A model generated the notes under the pieces. It searched no databases. It was not told the origin of the DNA and saw nothing but the letters and a program-made list of their open reading frames with translations. DNA of 64,000 nt. Source: Nectonema munidae. Lineage: Eukaryota > Nematomorpha > Nectonematoida > Nectonematidae. Below are positions 46,081-57,529 of the stretch, piece by piece; within the stretch, counting starts at the first letter, position 1, and each line of letters begins with the position of its first letter. Location of the stretch: contig JAUIRK010001052.1 in NCBI GenBank assembly GCA_030549495.1, positions 310,001 through 374,000 of the forward strand, given 5' to 3'. The position numbers were made by a program, and so were the translations under genes.

Positions 46081-47699
46081 GAATATTGTGTGTACTTCTC
46101 CCATTTTAGTCAAACATTTTTAATGATATGAACATCTACCTGTTTTACAATATCGCAAACAAATAGAATCAAACAAAACTTGTCTTTTAAAAACTTTGTT
46201 ATTTTAAAAGATGGTGAATTAACAGTAAAAACTAAAAAAAACTTACATCTAAACCCTGTCAAACTAGTTATAAAAAGTATTATTATACTTGGTTGAAAGG
46301 ATAACTGTTTAAAGATGAATGACAGATAAAATGTGACAGTGGGTTTATAGACCAGAGTTGTAGTACGAGGCAAATTTTTTGTGTGAGGAGTTGTGTTACA
46401 AGAATGATTTACATAAGAAAAAAAGTACATATAATAATATATGAGGATGCATTATTAAAGGAGAAGAAGATTAAGTAGAGGAATGAATATATGGAGAAAC
46501 AAATATATATGTAAGTTTATATTAATATTGATGTTCATTGCTTGCATGAATAAAAATCAAAATCTTGTAAGAACACTACGATAAATACAAATTACTTCCA
46601 CACTTTTTATATCATTATATAGGGAAAATTCATCATTTTATTTCTTTTGGAAAAAGTTATTCTAAAAATTTTTTTTCAAGTAATGGCTGTATGTATTCAT
46701 TTTTATTTATTATTGAGTCAAGTATCAATTCATTACTCAAATCCTAATCTAAATTCTAAACGATAATTTTAGAGTTAAATCTAAAATCTTAAGTAGGTTT
46801 ATTTTTGGTTTCAGTTTCCAAAAGAGATTTAGCATTCTCCAAGATTATAAGTATGGTAAAATGAATGTTGTTAAAAATTGGCTCAATCAAATGCTTTCAA
46901 TCATTGAGAGTTTTCCTAATATCATTAGGTGCATTATAAATAAAGAAACTTAACAGATAAAATGAGAGAATTGAGCAAATAATTTGGAAATATATGGAGA
47001 ACTTAGCAATTCAAGGCACAAATCTAATTTAAAAAAGTAACGCCATCATAAACGTGAGTTGAATGTATAAGATGGTAGGTAGGAAGATTTCAAAGCACTT
47101 TCCAGCGTGTGCTGATTGCTTATGTGTAAGATGGGAATTGATTAATATAGTGAATACACATCTACTAAAAATGAAAATTTTTATAATAAAGAAAATTGAA
47201 TTTTTACAATTTTTATTTACAAAAATTCTACTCTATGGTATTGCAGAAATTTTGAAATTATCATTATTTACAATAAACAAAATTGTTAAATTGTATAGAG
47301 AATTTATAACCGGTAGGGCAATAAAAATTAGAACAAGTCCTACCAAACACAGTCTTCAAATTTATAGTCTAACCATTGTTTACACTTCTTTAAAAATCCA
47401 GCAGCTACTTACACGTTTTAGTGCTATAATTCCTAAAAAATTTTTATTCCTAATCCATAAATTTCAATCATAACAAAGAAAAATAATAGGAAGAAAATTC
47501 TAACCAAACATAAAACACAAGATAAAAATTTTTAAATCCATAAAGCATTTTTAAAATTATTTGCGACCTTTAAATTTAAACCCCTTTATGGATATGCCGT
47601 ATTGGATTACCAGAAGTATGAGAGATTTGTAAATGAATAAAGAATGATGGTTACTTAGACCCCATTTGTATGAGATTGCTTGTCTTAGTTGGAACAGAG
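46081..47699. other. AT-rich stretch, no gene supported
   Basis: A 136-codon plus-strand frame (47,063-47,473) and a 106-codon minus-strand frame (46,110-46,430) are long for this composition but show no domain, no Cys/His pattern and strong A/T-driven residue bias (Ile, Lys, Phe, Leu). I do not call them genes. Confidence 0.45.
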
Positions 47700-48225
47700 T
47701 CTGCGATAGTTTGATCTAGGTGTTTTTAAAGTGTGCGGACCATTTCATGTTTGTTTAAAAGGTAAGACCTAGATACTTGATGGTGGTTGCGGGTTGAATG
47801 AAAGTGTTATGATTGGTAAGCAAAGGTAGATGTGTTGAAAGGTATTTTTGGCGAGGTGGCGGTGAAGATCAGGATGTTGAAAAGTGAGGCGATATTCTGG
47901 AGGTTTTCGTGTTGTGTGTTTGCTGAGAAAGAAAAGAGAAGGTCGTTGGGTTGGCACTGGGAAAAATGATATTTGGACTCGGGAAGATCTAGAAGAGGAT
48001 TGATGTGAATGAGCCAGAGGATGTCAGAGAGGCAACCTCCTTGGAGAGTGGAGAGAGAGAGTTTATGAACTGCGTGGATGGATTATTTGCGGATTAAGCA
48101 GCGGTTTGTAGGTAGTTGCTGATTAACTTGATTATGTAGGCTGAGTATTTTTTGAGATGCATGTTGAGGATGATGGCAGGGTGACAAGCGCTGTTGAATG
48201 CGTTATCGGATGAAAGGTAACTAAG
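47700..48225 (-). pseudogene. LINE reverse transcriptase fragment (Jockey/I-like), minus strand
   Basis: Minus strand, from 48,225: SSDNAFNSACHPAIILNMHL, then in a second frame LQGGCLSDILWLIHINPLLDL, FSQCQPNDLLFSFSANTQHE (QPND where the FADD/YADD box belongs) and a KYLGLTF-like end. The block QG-CLSDILWL matches the copy at 12.59 kb. Truncated at both ends, with several stops. C-rich relative to its flanks. Confidence 0.75.
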
Positions 48226-49063
48226 CAAATTAAAAAAATTTTAATCTACCAAAAATTTTAATTCTATGAAAAATTTAAACTAAGACAACTGTAATATGTA
48301 TTTTATTGAATAAGGAAGTATATAAAATAATTTTTTTTTAGTTTATTGTGCCACTGTTTAGAGATAAGTCAGACGTTTAATGTTTTATTTCTCATTACTA
48401 GTGTTGATTTCAAAGATTGTCTCACATTATATAGATACCCTAAAATTCGTTTGTCAACAATCATTGTGGCACAGGAATGAGCAGAAAGGCTGATGATATA
48501 GGATTGACATTAGACTTCTTTTTAAAAATACAAATTAAGAATCAAATTTATTTTTTTCTTTCCCTTTGGCACCAAATATTTTAGGATGTAATGCGAGTCC
48601 TTAGACAAAAGGATAGAACTTAGTTACATACTAGAATGATAGATTTATTAATATTGTCATAGCTTGTAAGTCACTATGGACTCGAAAGCTCGCATATGGT
48701 TTAAATAATTCATTTGAGCATTAACAATTTTATATAGTATCCTTGAATAAATTTTACAACTGGTGCTTTAAGAACTGGATTTAATAAAAAATTAAGAAAA
48801 TTAAATAACATTTGAGGGATTTGAAATAAGAAGTTTTTCAATATCTTTGAATAAAATTTATACGTCTTTAATAAATTGTAGTTTTATGATTACATCATCA
48901 AGTGATTTAGGGTTAAAATCCTTTTTTTCTCTTACTTTTTACAAAAAAATTTAGGTTAAACATTAAATTTTCTCTTTTTCAAAAATTAAATGATTAGCAT
49001 CTTCAATTTTTTACATCCGAAAGGAGAATGTGAATCTGTTCATTTTCTTATCAGAAAAGAATA
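48226..49063. other. AT-rich stretch, nothing recognised
   Basis: No supported features before the target duplication of the next element. Confidence 0.45.
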
Positions 49064-49072
49064 GAGAATTAT
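49064..49072 (+). repeat. 9-bp target-site duplication, left copy
   Basis: GAGAATTAT, immediately before the GGGTATTGC terminus. An identical copy lies at 57,853-57,861 immediately after the other terminus. Confidence 0.92.
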
Positions 49073-49400
49073 GGGTATTGCTAAAATATGAGCAGCAATG
49101 GGCAGCACTAAAAATAACAAAAAAAAACACACTGATACAAAGTTTTTTTAAGTTTTATCATATATACAAGGTAGTTTATCCATAAAAAAATCAAGTTTAA
49201 GTTTAATTAATAAATATTTATCTTTGTTTGACAATTTTTTTTGTTTTTCTTAAACTTCTTTCTGCTCTATTTTTTATGTAATGTTCTAATTGGTTTACCG
49301 GTTAGTTTAAAAAATTCTGCACTTTTATTCCAATCACTTATCTGAATTAATATTTTTCAAAAATTTTACGTAATTTTTTTTAATTCTATTTATTTTTATT
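49073..49400 (+). repeat. Left terminal inverted repeat of the Mutator-like element
   Basis: Aligned by eye with the reverse complement of 57,530-57,852. Shared landmarks are CAGCACTAAAAATAAC, ACACACTGATAC, AGTTTTATCATATATACAAGG, TAGTTTATCCATAAAA, TTCTGCTCTATTTTTTATG and TTTACCGGTTA. The left arm has a 26-bp insertion with TTGTTTGACAATTT. Confidence 0.9.
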
Positions 49401-49970
49401 AATTCATGTTATTTTGACGTCTGTAACTTTAATTTAAAATCTATAAAAAAATTCTTTATCAATTTTTAGAAAATTTTTGTTACTAATTATGAAATTTCTA
49501 ACCTTTGGTTTTTTATATCAGTGAATTTTTTTCAAAATAAAAAATATAACTTTGTAAATTTGTAAATATTTTACTTTTAATTTACAATAAATTATAAAAA
49601 CAAGAATATAACACACTGAATTTTTTGTTTTTTATTAAGTTTTCGTTTGTATATTTTTATATAAATTGTATTGTTTTTAATTATGTACCCATGTATAAAC
49701 TTGGTATTTTATGATTTAAAAAAATAGATAAATATTTATAATTCAGTATTCTCTAATCATTCTTTTAATGCATGTCATATCTCTTGCGAGCAATTGAGTT
49801 TTTGTGTAGTCGTTCATCTGTAGATGCTTCATCACTAGGAATTATTTTCTCTTTGGAGGTCTTTGTAAGAGGTTTTTTTATAAACGTTATTGTCAAAAAA
49901 ATTTTTTTGTATTTTTTTTAAAACAGTTTTATTAGAATTTATTTGGCTTATTTTTTTTAAGGTTTCCTTG

Positions 49971-50147
49971 ATGAAGTGCGAAATTTCTAAGAAAGTAATC
50001 AATACTTGTTATATTTTATGTTCTAAATGTGGAAAGTTTTATCATTTTTCCTGTCAAAGTATGAATGTCCTTGAAGCATATTTTTTTATTACTACAATTT
50101 TTTTGTGTACGATGTGTTTTCCTACTTATGATTACGATTATTACTAG
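49971..50147 (+). CDS. Short PHD/RING-like zinc-finger frame (possible first exon of the OTU gene)
   Basis: 58 codons from MKCEIS. It reads NTCYILCSKCGKFYHFSCQS and ends FLCTMCF, a C..CxxC...HxxC...CxxC spacing like half a PHD finger. The upstream frame extends to 49,890, but the segment before the ATG is T-rich, with an acceptor-like TTATTTTTTTTAAG 9 bases ahead of ATG 49,971. It ends in TAG 44 bases before the OTU frame, in a different phase. It may be an exon or a short companion ORF. Function unknown; zinc binding is inferred from spacing only. Confidence 0.45.
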   Translation: MKCEISKKVINTCYILCSKCGKFYHFSCQSMNVLEAYFFITTIFLCTMCFPTYDYDYY

Positions 50148-50190
50148 TTCTCTCAGAAGATTGTCTTTTATTAGTGATTTTTAATTAAAA

Positions 50191-51123
50191 TTGAATTTTT
50201 TGAAAGAAAATATTTTTTTAAGAAAACAAGTTACCCCAATGATTAAAAAATATGGTATCATAGAGAATTATTCTCACTGTATTATTGATGAGCTTTCTTC
50301 GTTTATCTACGATTCATATTCTGATGTACATCTCCTTACAACATGTGATGGTAATTGTCTGTTCAATGGGTTATCCTTATTATTAGTAGGAAATGAGTCT
50401 CTTTCATGTGAAATCAGATTTAAAACTGCTCTTGAATTAAACCTTTTTAAAGATTTTTATTTAAAAAAAGGTCAACAGACAGAAATATGGAAAGTTTCTA
50501 CAGATATTGATGAAGAATGTAAAAAAGTTTGTATAGATAAAAACTCAGTTTATTCTTTAATGGCTGCTGCAACTGTTATTGGCGTACCTATAAATTCTAT
50601 TTATCCAAATGTGAATGGAGATTCGGATTATTGCATAAATATTTTAAACAAAATCTTTGAACCTAGAACTAAGTCTTGTAATAATATTTTAAAAATTCTT
50701 TGGACAAATACATCTCAAATGTTTAAATATTTTGTTCCTAATCATTTTGTGCCACTTGTATTGAATTATAAAGAAAATTGTGATTTAAATAACACTACGA
50801 GTTCTTGTGATTCTAGCAAAAAGCGTTCTGAAATAAAAACTTTGTCCGAAAAAGAAGAAACTAATGGAAAAAATAAGATTCAAGCTTTTATGGATCCAGA
50901 AAAAATCTGTAAACTTTTATTAATTTGTGTTAACCCCTTGGATTGTGTTAGAAGTTTCACAGAAAAAAAAACCGAAATAATTAACAAAAATCAAAATATA
51001 TTGGGATCGTTTTTAACTAATACGCTGAAGATGAGAAAAAAAGTTTACTTAAAAAGTTATTGTCAAAAAATAAAACAGAATTTAGAAAAAAATTTGAAAT
51101 TTCACAAGATGGAGCTTACGTAA
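50191..51123 (+). CDS. OTU-like cysteine protease encoded inside the Mutator-like element
   Basis: A 310-aa frame. OTU proteases usually remove ubiquitin. The OTU signature is TCDGNCLFNGLSLLL (about residues 51-65) with the catalytic Asp-Gly-Asn-Cys. The supporting helix EIRFKTALEL follows, then AAATVIGVPINSIYP, and the catalytic-His strand VPNHFVPLVL near residue 190. The rest is Lys/Glu-rich. After about 51,028 the frame is probably shifted: reading one frame over gives AEDEKKSLLKKLL, EISQDGAYVTLRRDN and KKPGQKKIKK, which looks more coding than the annotated tail. The gene is in a mobile element, so a role in element biology or a captured host gene are both possible. An acceptor-like TTTTTTTAAG at about 50,222 could trim the N-terminus. 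Confidence 0.75.
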   Translation: MNFLKENIFLRKQVTPMIKKYGIIENYSHCIIDELSSFIYDSYSDVHLLTTCDGNCLFNGLSLLLVGNESLSCEIRFKTALELNLFKDFYLKKGQQTEIWKVSTDIDEECKKVCIDKNSVYSLMAAATVIGVPINSIYPNVNGDSDYCINILNKIFEPRTKSCNNILKILWTNTSQMFKYFVPNHFVPLVLNYKENCDLNNTTSSCDSSKKRSEIKTLSEKEETNGKNKIQAFMDPEKICKLLLICVNPLDCVRSFTEKKTEIINKNQNILGSFLTNTLKMRKKVYLKSYCQKIKQNLEKNLKFHKMELT

Positions 51124-52605
51124 CTCTAAGAAGAGATAATGTTACAAAGAAGCCCGGACAAAAAAAAATAAAAAAAAGTATGATTTTATTTTTAAATTAG
51201 TTCTACTTTTGTTTTTTTTTTATTAGGCACAAGAAAAAAGTGTTGCCTGAAACGTCTCCCAAAATCAAGATCAAAAATATCTTCAATTTTTTTTAATAAA
51301 GTTTTTATTCTTACTTTGCTTAATAAATTATAAATAAATAATTCTCAGAAAAAGTTGTAAAACTTTTCTGATAGAACTAGCTTTTGACTTAAAAACCTTG
51401 AGTTCTTTGCTATTAACCCTATTAATTAAGGTGGAGGAAGAAGAGGGTTTTAGTTGAAATTTCACATATAATCACAAAAAAATTTCGGCTTTTATAATAA
51501 AATCAGTTTTTATCAAAAATTGTTTTGAAATTTTATACCAACTTTTATATTTAGCAATCTTTTTTTACTAATATGTTGTAACTCTTTCACACAAAATAAT
51601 TACATTTTTATATCTATTTTACGGAATCATTTAAGCTTAAAATTTCATTTTGGAGTTGAGCTGTCTAAAATTCATCAAAGTTTGACAAATTTGATTGATT
51701 TTCATAAAAAATAAATATATTCGAATTCACTATCAAAAGTTTAGTAGGAAAAATTTCAGTTATTGTAGAAATAGAAGGGGATGGAAATAGCACATCAGTA
51801 AAAGGAATTAAAGTATTAAGTTTGAAGCTCTCTTCTATCAATTCAAATTCTAATAGAAAGAATATTTATACTTCTAAATATATCTTAACAATTGGTAATA
51901 AATCGCTGTAACATAAGCATCATGTGACTTGCACTATGTTCATTTTAACTTATATTCTATTTAATTTTGACCGCAAGGTACACATATACAAACAAGCAAC
52001 ATTGTTTAATGTAGGCATTTATACATTCATCTACATATATATATAAACAATATTCCTTTTCCATTTTTACCTTTTTTCTGCATCAAATCTACTGCTTCGC
52101 GCTCTCAAAATGGGAAAAGACTTTTTGGATTGGAGCTTCTTCAATGTAAGGCTATCGATGAGCCAGAAGATGACCTGAAAAGCTAGATCCAAAAGTCCTA
52201 TATTTCTGTATAAATAAAACTTACACCTTACGCTAACTTTCTGCGTAATAAACATCAAACGTAGAAAGAAAATAAATGTTACAAATTAAAAAAAAAGTTT
52301 TTTATTGTAATTATGAAAATAACAAAATTTTTTTATAATTCAATAAATTTGTAGTAAAATAAAAAAAGGAGTAAAAAGTGCGCAGAAATTGAAGCTGATA
52401 CGAAGAAGAGCAGCTTCAGGGGTCAGGAATGAAAACAGCAAATAAATCTCAGAAAAATTTCAAGTAAATGCCAATATCTCTAAAAAATCTTTAGCAAAAA
52501 ATGAAAGTCAAAACTTTGGCTGACCTAAATAAACGAAGAAAAAGCAAAAATTATGTCGGGGAAAAAATTCTTAAAAAAAAACATGTATATTGGTATAAAT
52601 ATATA
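51124..52605. other. Interior of the Mutator-like element, non-coding, with a repeat C fragment
   Basis: TAACCCTATTAATTAAGG at 51,414 and GAGCTGTC...TTTGACAAATTTGATTGATTTTC at 51,658-51,705 match repeat family C (terminus and satellite C2). The rest is AT-rich, with no supported frame. Confidence 0.45.
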
Positions 52606-52822
52606 CAGTCAAACCTGTTTAAGACAGTCACCCTTGGGACCAGTCAAAAGCGGCTGTTTTACTCAGGTGGCGGTTTTATCAAGGTTCACCTTCAGTATCT
52701 GAAAAATTTATCATAGAAAATTGAATTAACACAATTTCGTAAAAATTTATCAATAAAAACATTTATTAGAATATAACAGGAAAAACGCATAAAAACATTT
52801 AATTCATTATGTATAAAAAAAT

Positions 52823-54115
52823 TCACTTTCTTTTAAAAAAGTTCATGATGGTTGTTTGCTTTGTATATTTTTTCATTCTTATGTTAATGGTAATATCTTG
52901 CATGTCGAAACAATGTTTTAGCATGTCACTGTTTCCTGTTTGCAAAGCATAATTTGAGGTAGGAAGGTCATTATTAATGTGGTGAAGATTGTTGAATTGT
53001 AATCCAAACAATTCTTTGGAAAGACATAAAACTGATGAAGAAACATCATTGGTTTCTTCGAAAACATCAACGTCAATCTCTGTGCTTTCCATATCTGATG
53101 TGTTTACATTCGCGAAAACCTCTGAAGTAAATCTAGCTCGAGCAAAACACTTATGAATAGTGGAAGAGGTCACTTCATTCCAAGCTTTATGGACCCAGTT
53201 GATGGCATCCAAAAGAGAAATTTTTCGGAGAATTTCCAGACCAGTGGTGGACTCATCCTTCGCAATGTTGTCACAAACAAACTGTAGCTGCCTGTCTCAT
53301 TATTTTAGCTCCATGGGCTGAATAACTGATATTGTGTTTGGTGGCAGAAAAACTAATTTAACGCTAGTAAGTGTCACATGAGGGTCGCAGGAGAATTGTC
53401 CAACAACACGACTTCTCGCCTTTGATTTTTCATTTGACAATCAAACCTTTTTACCCAATTATCAAAGATTTCACCTCTCATCCACGACTTTTTGTTTGAC
53501 TTATATTTAACAGGAAATGAATGTTTATCAATGTTTTGGATTTTCCTATCACAAGTAAAGGAAATTTCTCTCCAGTCATTGAAGCACATAAAGCAACGGT
53601 AATGCGATCTTTAGACTGTTTACCGCCATGTGTGTTATGCCCTTTAACATGAAATGATTTGTTTCGCTGATTGTTTCTGTAGAACAAGCCGGTTTCATCC
53701 ATGTTAAAAATGTTTTTTGTCTCATACCCAGCACACATGGTAGAAAGCTTTTGTTTCCAATTACAAACAACACTTTTGTCTAAATAACCACTTTCCCCAG
53801 ACTCAGATCCAAACACAATATTATGACGCTTTACAAACTGACTTGTACTCGTGTAGTTGTAGAGTCTTGAAACCACTTCCAACTTAGTTCATTAACTTTT
53901 TCATTTTCTGTTTTTCGCATTTTACGTTTACGATCGTTTGGAGCATTGTTTTGAAAATCATGCAAAATTTCGGCTTTTCGCTTCATAATATTTTGAACTT
54001 AATCTTTGCTGACGCAAAATGCGCCAGCCACTTTACGTGAACTTTTAATCTTTTCGTACATTTCAATCACCTTAACTTTATCTACAAGGGACAGAGTTTT
54101 TTTTAATTTCCTTTA
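52823..54115 (-). pseudogene. Tigger/pogo transposase, broken, with C-terminal PIP-box-like motif
   Basis: The N-terminal helix-turn-helix LVDKVKVIEMYEKIKSSRK...VAGAFCVSKD is followed at once by a stop (about 54,000). 53,478-53,882 gives VCNWKQKLSTMCAGYETKNI, then FNMDETGLFYRNN (first catalytic Asp), ITVALCASMTGEKFPLLVIG. 53,374-53,589 gives a WM-IF-NWVKRFDCQM block and VVLLDNSPA (second Asp). The third catalytic position reads LPPNTISVIQPMEL, with Glu in place of Asp, then stops. The final 129-aa frame (52,823-53,212) ends KQTTIMNFFKRK, a match to the PCNA-binding pattern Q-x-x-[ILM]-x-x-F-F. Three to four breaks in all. Confidence 0.88.
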
Positions 54116-54348
54116 GACATTTTGAAAGAAAACAATTATGTGTTAGCTCTAAATAAAGCAAAAATTTGTGAAGAAACTTTCATTCTAAGGAAAATAGTTG
54201 CCACGTAAATACGTATACATCATTAATTACAATTATCAATGCTGCATGAATGACAAGGAATATGCGTGTTAGCCGTATACATGAAATCTTATTTTATCTA
54301 CCACTCTACATAACTTGATACACATCGAACATTACACGGTTCATTGTT

Positions 54349-54472
54349 CCCTTTGAGGACCAACATTTTGAAGAGGAGATTCGTCTGCTTTCTTTTTCAA
54401 TGGATTTTTATATATTCAAAGCAGGCGATTTTCATTTCTTGGATCAATGGTGACCCACTGGTCCTCAAAGGG
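54349..54472. mobile_element. MITE family B, copy 4, nested in the Tigger element
   Basis: The best-kept copy: inverted ends CCCTTTGAGGACCA and TGGTCCTCAAAGGG. TTAA lies outside the right end, with a diverged TGTT on the left. 124 bp, non-coding. Confidence 0.85.
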
Positions 54473-54827
54473 TTAAAAGTGATCAAGATGTACGCGTGCC
54501 AATCATATGATAAATTACATTTCAAGTTTAATTGTAATTCACGTGACATCAATGGCAAGTTTCTTTTTGTCATCTCAATAGTCAACTGATGCAAGATTTC
54601 ATTTTCTAGTAATGTAGATAATAAATAAGGAAGGCTAACAAAATAATATATTACTCTAGTATGGTGCGTGGCGTTCTTGTGCAAGTTTTTATTAAGATTC
54701 GGACTGCAATGTAGTGGCGCCGTTACAGAGGTGGTGGTCTTTTACAGGGTATTTTTAATGTAAATTTGATCGGGACTGTAAGAAAGTGGCGATCATATAG
54801 AGGTGGCGTTTTATGCAGGGTTGACTG

Positions 54828-55034
54828 CATAATTTTAAAAAATGAAATTTGCATACTTTTTTCAAATAGCAGGAGTATCCTCATTTTTAATAAACTTAAC
54901 AGCTCGATTTTACCTTTATAATTCTCGAATAAAAAATCACTAAATGAAAATGTAGTTACAGCATAACATTTATAGAAAAAAGCTTATTTAAGTTGTATCT
55001 AATAGAGGAATAAAGTTGCATCTAATAGAGGAAT
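54828..55034. other. Interior of the Mutator-like element
   Basis: AT-rich, with a short direct repeat of TTGCATCTAATAGAGGAATA-like words near 54,990-55,035. Otherwise nothing. Confidence 0.4.
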
Positions 55035-55140
55035 ATAAAATGTTAAAGGTGGTGGTGTGGTATTTTCATCGATAAGGCACTAAGTACTGCTGACATCGAG
55101 CTATGAACTTTTGACAGAGTCTGGATTCGAAACCTCTTCG
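55035..55140 (+). mobile_element. tRNA-like SINE, copy 3
   Basis: Head TGGTGTGGTATTTTCATCGA with a B-box-like GTCTGGATTCGAAACC about 60 bases later. The head resembles the other copies, but the tail is not preserved. Confidence 0.4.
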
Positions 55141-55850
55141 AAAAAAACTTGATCTTTAAGAAATTTTTTTGAAATAATTGGGGTTAGTAAATTAAATGTG
55201 ATGAATGAAGTGAAATGATGACAGATTAAAATCCCATAATAAATTTTAAAAACAAAATAATAATAAATTAGATGAATAATAAAGAAATAAGTAAATATAT
55301 ACAATAAATTGAATTTATCCATAATATTGATGTAGACTGCTATCCAGCCAAGTCATTTTTAATAAGTAAATATATATAAGATTGAATTGAGATAACTATA
55401 ATATTAACCCATTTATACTAAGCTGTAAAAATATACTTTTCTACTTTAAGTAAATTTGTGAAAAATATTGAATTTTTAGGGTAAATATAGAATATATATT
55501 GAAAATTATAAAGTTACAAGCAAAATGTTTATTTTAAAAACAACACAAATTTTCGACTCCAAGAGTCTTTCTCAAGTGCGTGTAAATGTAAAAATGAAGG
55601 ATAGAAGGAGAGTCGGTGGCTTGTTGAGTGAGATTAAGTGTCATTGATCTTTTACGGTTCTTTGACTGGCTGTGAGAGAGGTTATGTTTTTCATGATGAA
55701 GATGAAGAGTAACATATGCGAATGGTTTAATAAGCTAGATTTATAGATAGTAAATGATTGTGTGGAACAAGTACATGTATGCATGTTAATGATATATATG
55801 CGAACAATATAATATATATGTGAACAAGTATAAATATAATATTCAATATA
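55141..55850. other. AT-rich stretch, nothing recognised
   Basis: The 73-codon minus-strand frame at 55,101-55,322 is A/T-driven and has no domain. Confidence 0.4.
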
Positions 55851-56115
55851 TTCAATTCTAAACGGTTGAATAGATTAAATTGAAGATAGTAAAAGATTGT
55901 ATTTATATATATAGAGTAAATGTAGTTACTATAGAGTTATATATGTATATATATAGAGTAAATGTAGTTACTATAGAATTATATATGTATATATATAGAG
56001 TAAATGTATGTAAGAAATATTCAATTCTAAACGGTTGAATAGATTAAATTGAAGATAGTAAAAGATTGTATTTATATATATAGAGTAAATGTATGTTACC
56101 ATATTTGTAAGTAGT
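55851..56115 (+). repeat. Nested tandem repeat (169-bp period with about 46-bp subunits)
   Basis: TTCAATTCTAAACGGTTGAA starts at 55,851 and again at 56,020. Between them GTAAATGTAGTTACTATAGA-type units with TATATATATAGA recur about three times. Confidence 0.8.
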
Positions 56116-56689
56116 GATACAGAAGATATAAATATGAAATAGAATTAAACATATGTACATGCAATTTACTCGGCTTTTACGAGATGCAGCGTTACAATAG
56201 TCCTATTCGTAACCCGGGAACTATACAGGTTTCAGTACATATAGTATATAGAAAAAAAAAAGAAAAAAAAAGAAAGTATGAATCAATCGTTAAAATATTA
56301 GTGCATAAATTGTGTATTCATTACTGGATTTATTTTTGATATTAAAATTTCTTCTTTTACAATTCTCTCATTGTCATTAAAGCATTTTTCTAATATAATC
56401 AATTGGATGTTAGAATTATTAAATAAATTAATTAAACATTTTTGATATTTTTCTATATTTAGAATATATATTAATTATATATTTTTAAAATGCTATAATT
56501 TTTTTTATCAGAATTAGTTTTTTGCTGGAAAATTTAACAAAAAAAGAACTTGAAACCAATTTCCAACTTGATTTGCATAATTATAAATAATTAAAAGTAT
56601 TTAATTAAATGGAATTTCAACATCTTGTTAAATAAAAAGATTGATGAAAAAATCAAAATAAAATTTGAAATTCTACTAACTTAATAAGT
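56116..56689. other. AT-rich stretch, nothing recognised
   Basis: One less AT-rich patch (56,170-56,225, GAGATGCAGCGTTACAATAG and AACCCGGGAA) is unassigned. Confidence 0.4.
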
Positions 56690-56830
56690 AGGAAGGCATG
56701 ACAGCTTAGCTTGAGATGAGAAACTCGCTACAGAAAGCTTTAGCTTTGATTTCTCATTAAACAAAATTCATATTAGTTTGACATAAGGGACAATTCAGAG
56801 CTTCGCAAATGAAAAAAATTCATGTTCAGA
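56690..56830 (+). mobile_element. tRNA-like SINE, copy 4
   Basis: GGCATGACAGCTTAGCTTGA aligns with GGCATGGCAGGTTGGTTGA of copy 2. TAGTTTGACATAAGGGACA aligns with TAGTTTGACATAAGCGGTACA, in the same order and spacing. The B box is eroded. Confidence 0.55.
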
Positions 56831-57529
56831 TTTATTTATTTAATGAAAAAAAAGGGAAGAATAAAAATAATAACATACAGCATGGTGGATCAAACCAAAT
56901 AGGTTATTGTCACACCTATAAAAAAATAGAAACAGTATATTAAATTCATATTTACAACAGGACTTGAAAATGATATAAAAAATAGGAGAAAAAATCCAGA
57001 TAATAATTATAAAGGCAAAAAAAAGAAATGAGGAACAGTTATATAATAGGATAAAAAAACTCCAAAACGTATCATTTTAAAATCAATATAGGAGAAAGAC
57101 AATTTTCAAACATGTTCACAAAGCATATAATTTTCAAAAAATATATATATATATGTAGCAGATTCCATCAGCTACATTGAAAAATTGCTATAAAAACAAT
57201 TTAATTAAAGTGTACGGCTAAAATTTTTAAAACTAAAAAAATAATTAACCTTTACCTCTGAAATGAAGTTAACATAACAAAAAAATAATAAATTAATAAA
57301 CTTTGAGAAGGAATTTTAAAAATAATTAAATATTTTAATTAATAGAAAACTTACATTTTTTTTTTATGAAAAACAATGAAAAGAGAAAATACACATTATT
57401 TTTTTATGTATAAAAGACGTATACATACGTCATATTGTATGTTATTATAAACAGTTGAGGTTCTCTTATCAAGACAAGGCATCGCGTTTTTATGGAAGAA
57501 AAGGCCTTGCAATAAAAAAGATGCAAAAT
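56831..57529. other. AT-rich interior next to the right TIR
   Basis: (AT)n near 57,140. Nothing coding seen. Confidence 0.4.

Larger units (their letters stand above)
52606..54827 (-). mobile_element. Tigger/pogo element, about 2.2 kb, nested in the Mutator-like element
   Basis: Its inverted ends are CAGTCAAACCTG at 52,606 and the complement of CAGTCAACCCTGCATAAAAC at 54,827. TA precedes the left end and CA follows the right, a TA target with one change. Subterminal GGTGGCG-type words are shared. The interior carries one minus-strand transposase remnant. A family B MITE sits inside the 5' non-coding part. Confidence 0.85.

Noticed and set aside
46110-46430. 106-codon minus-strand open frame
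   Set aside because: A/T-driven composition with no recognisable features.
47063-47473. 136-codon plus-strand open frame
   Set aside because: No domain, motif or homology I recognise. Residue content is what A/T-rich sequence gives by chance.
51414-51740. Independent new element inside the Mutator-like element
   Set aside because: It matches repeat family C words already described, so it is a fragment of that family.
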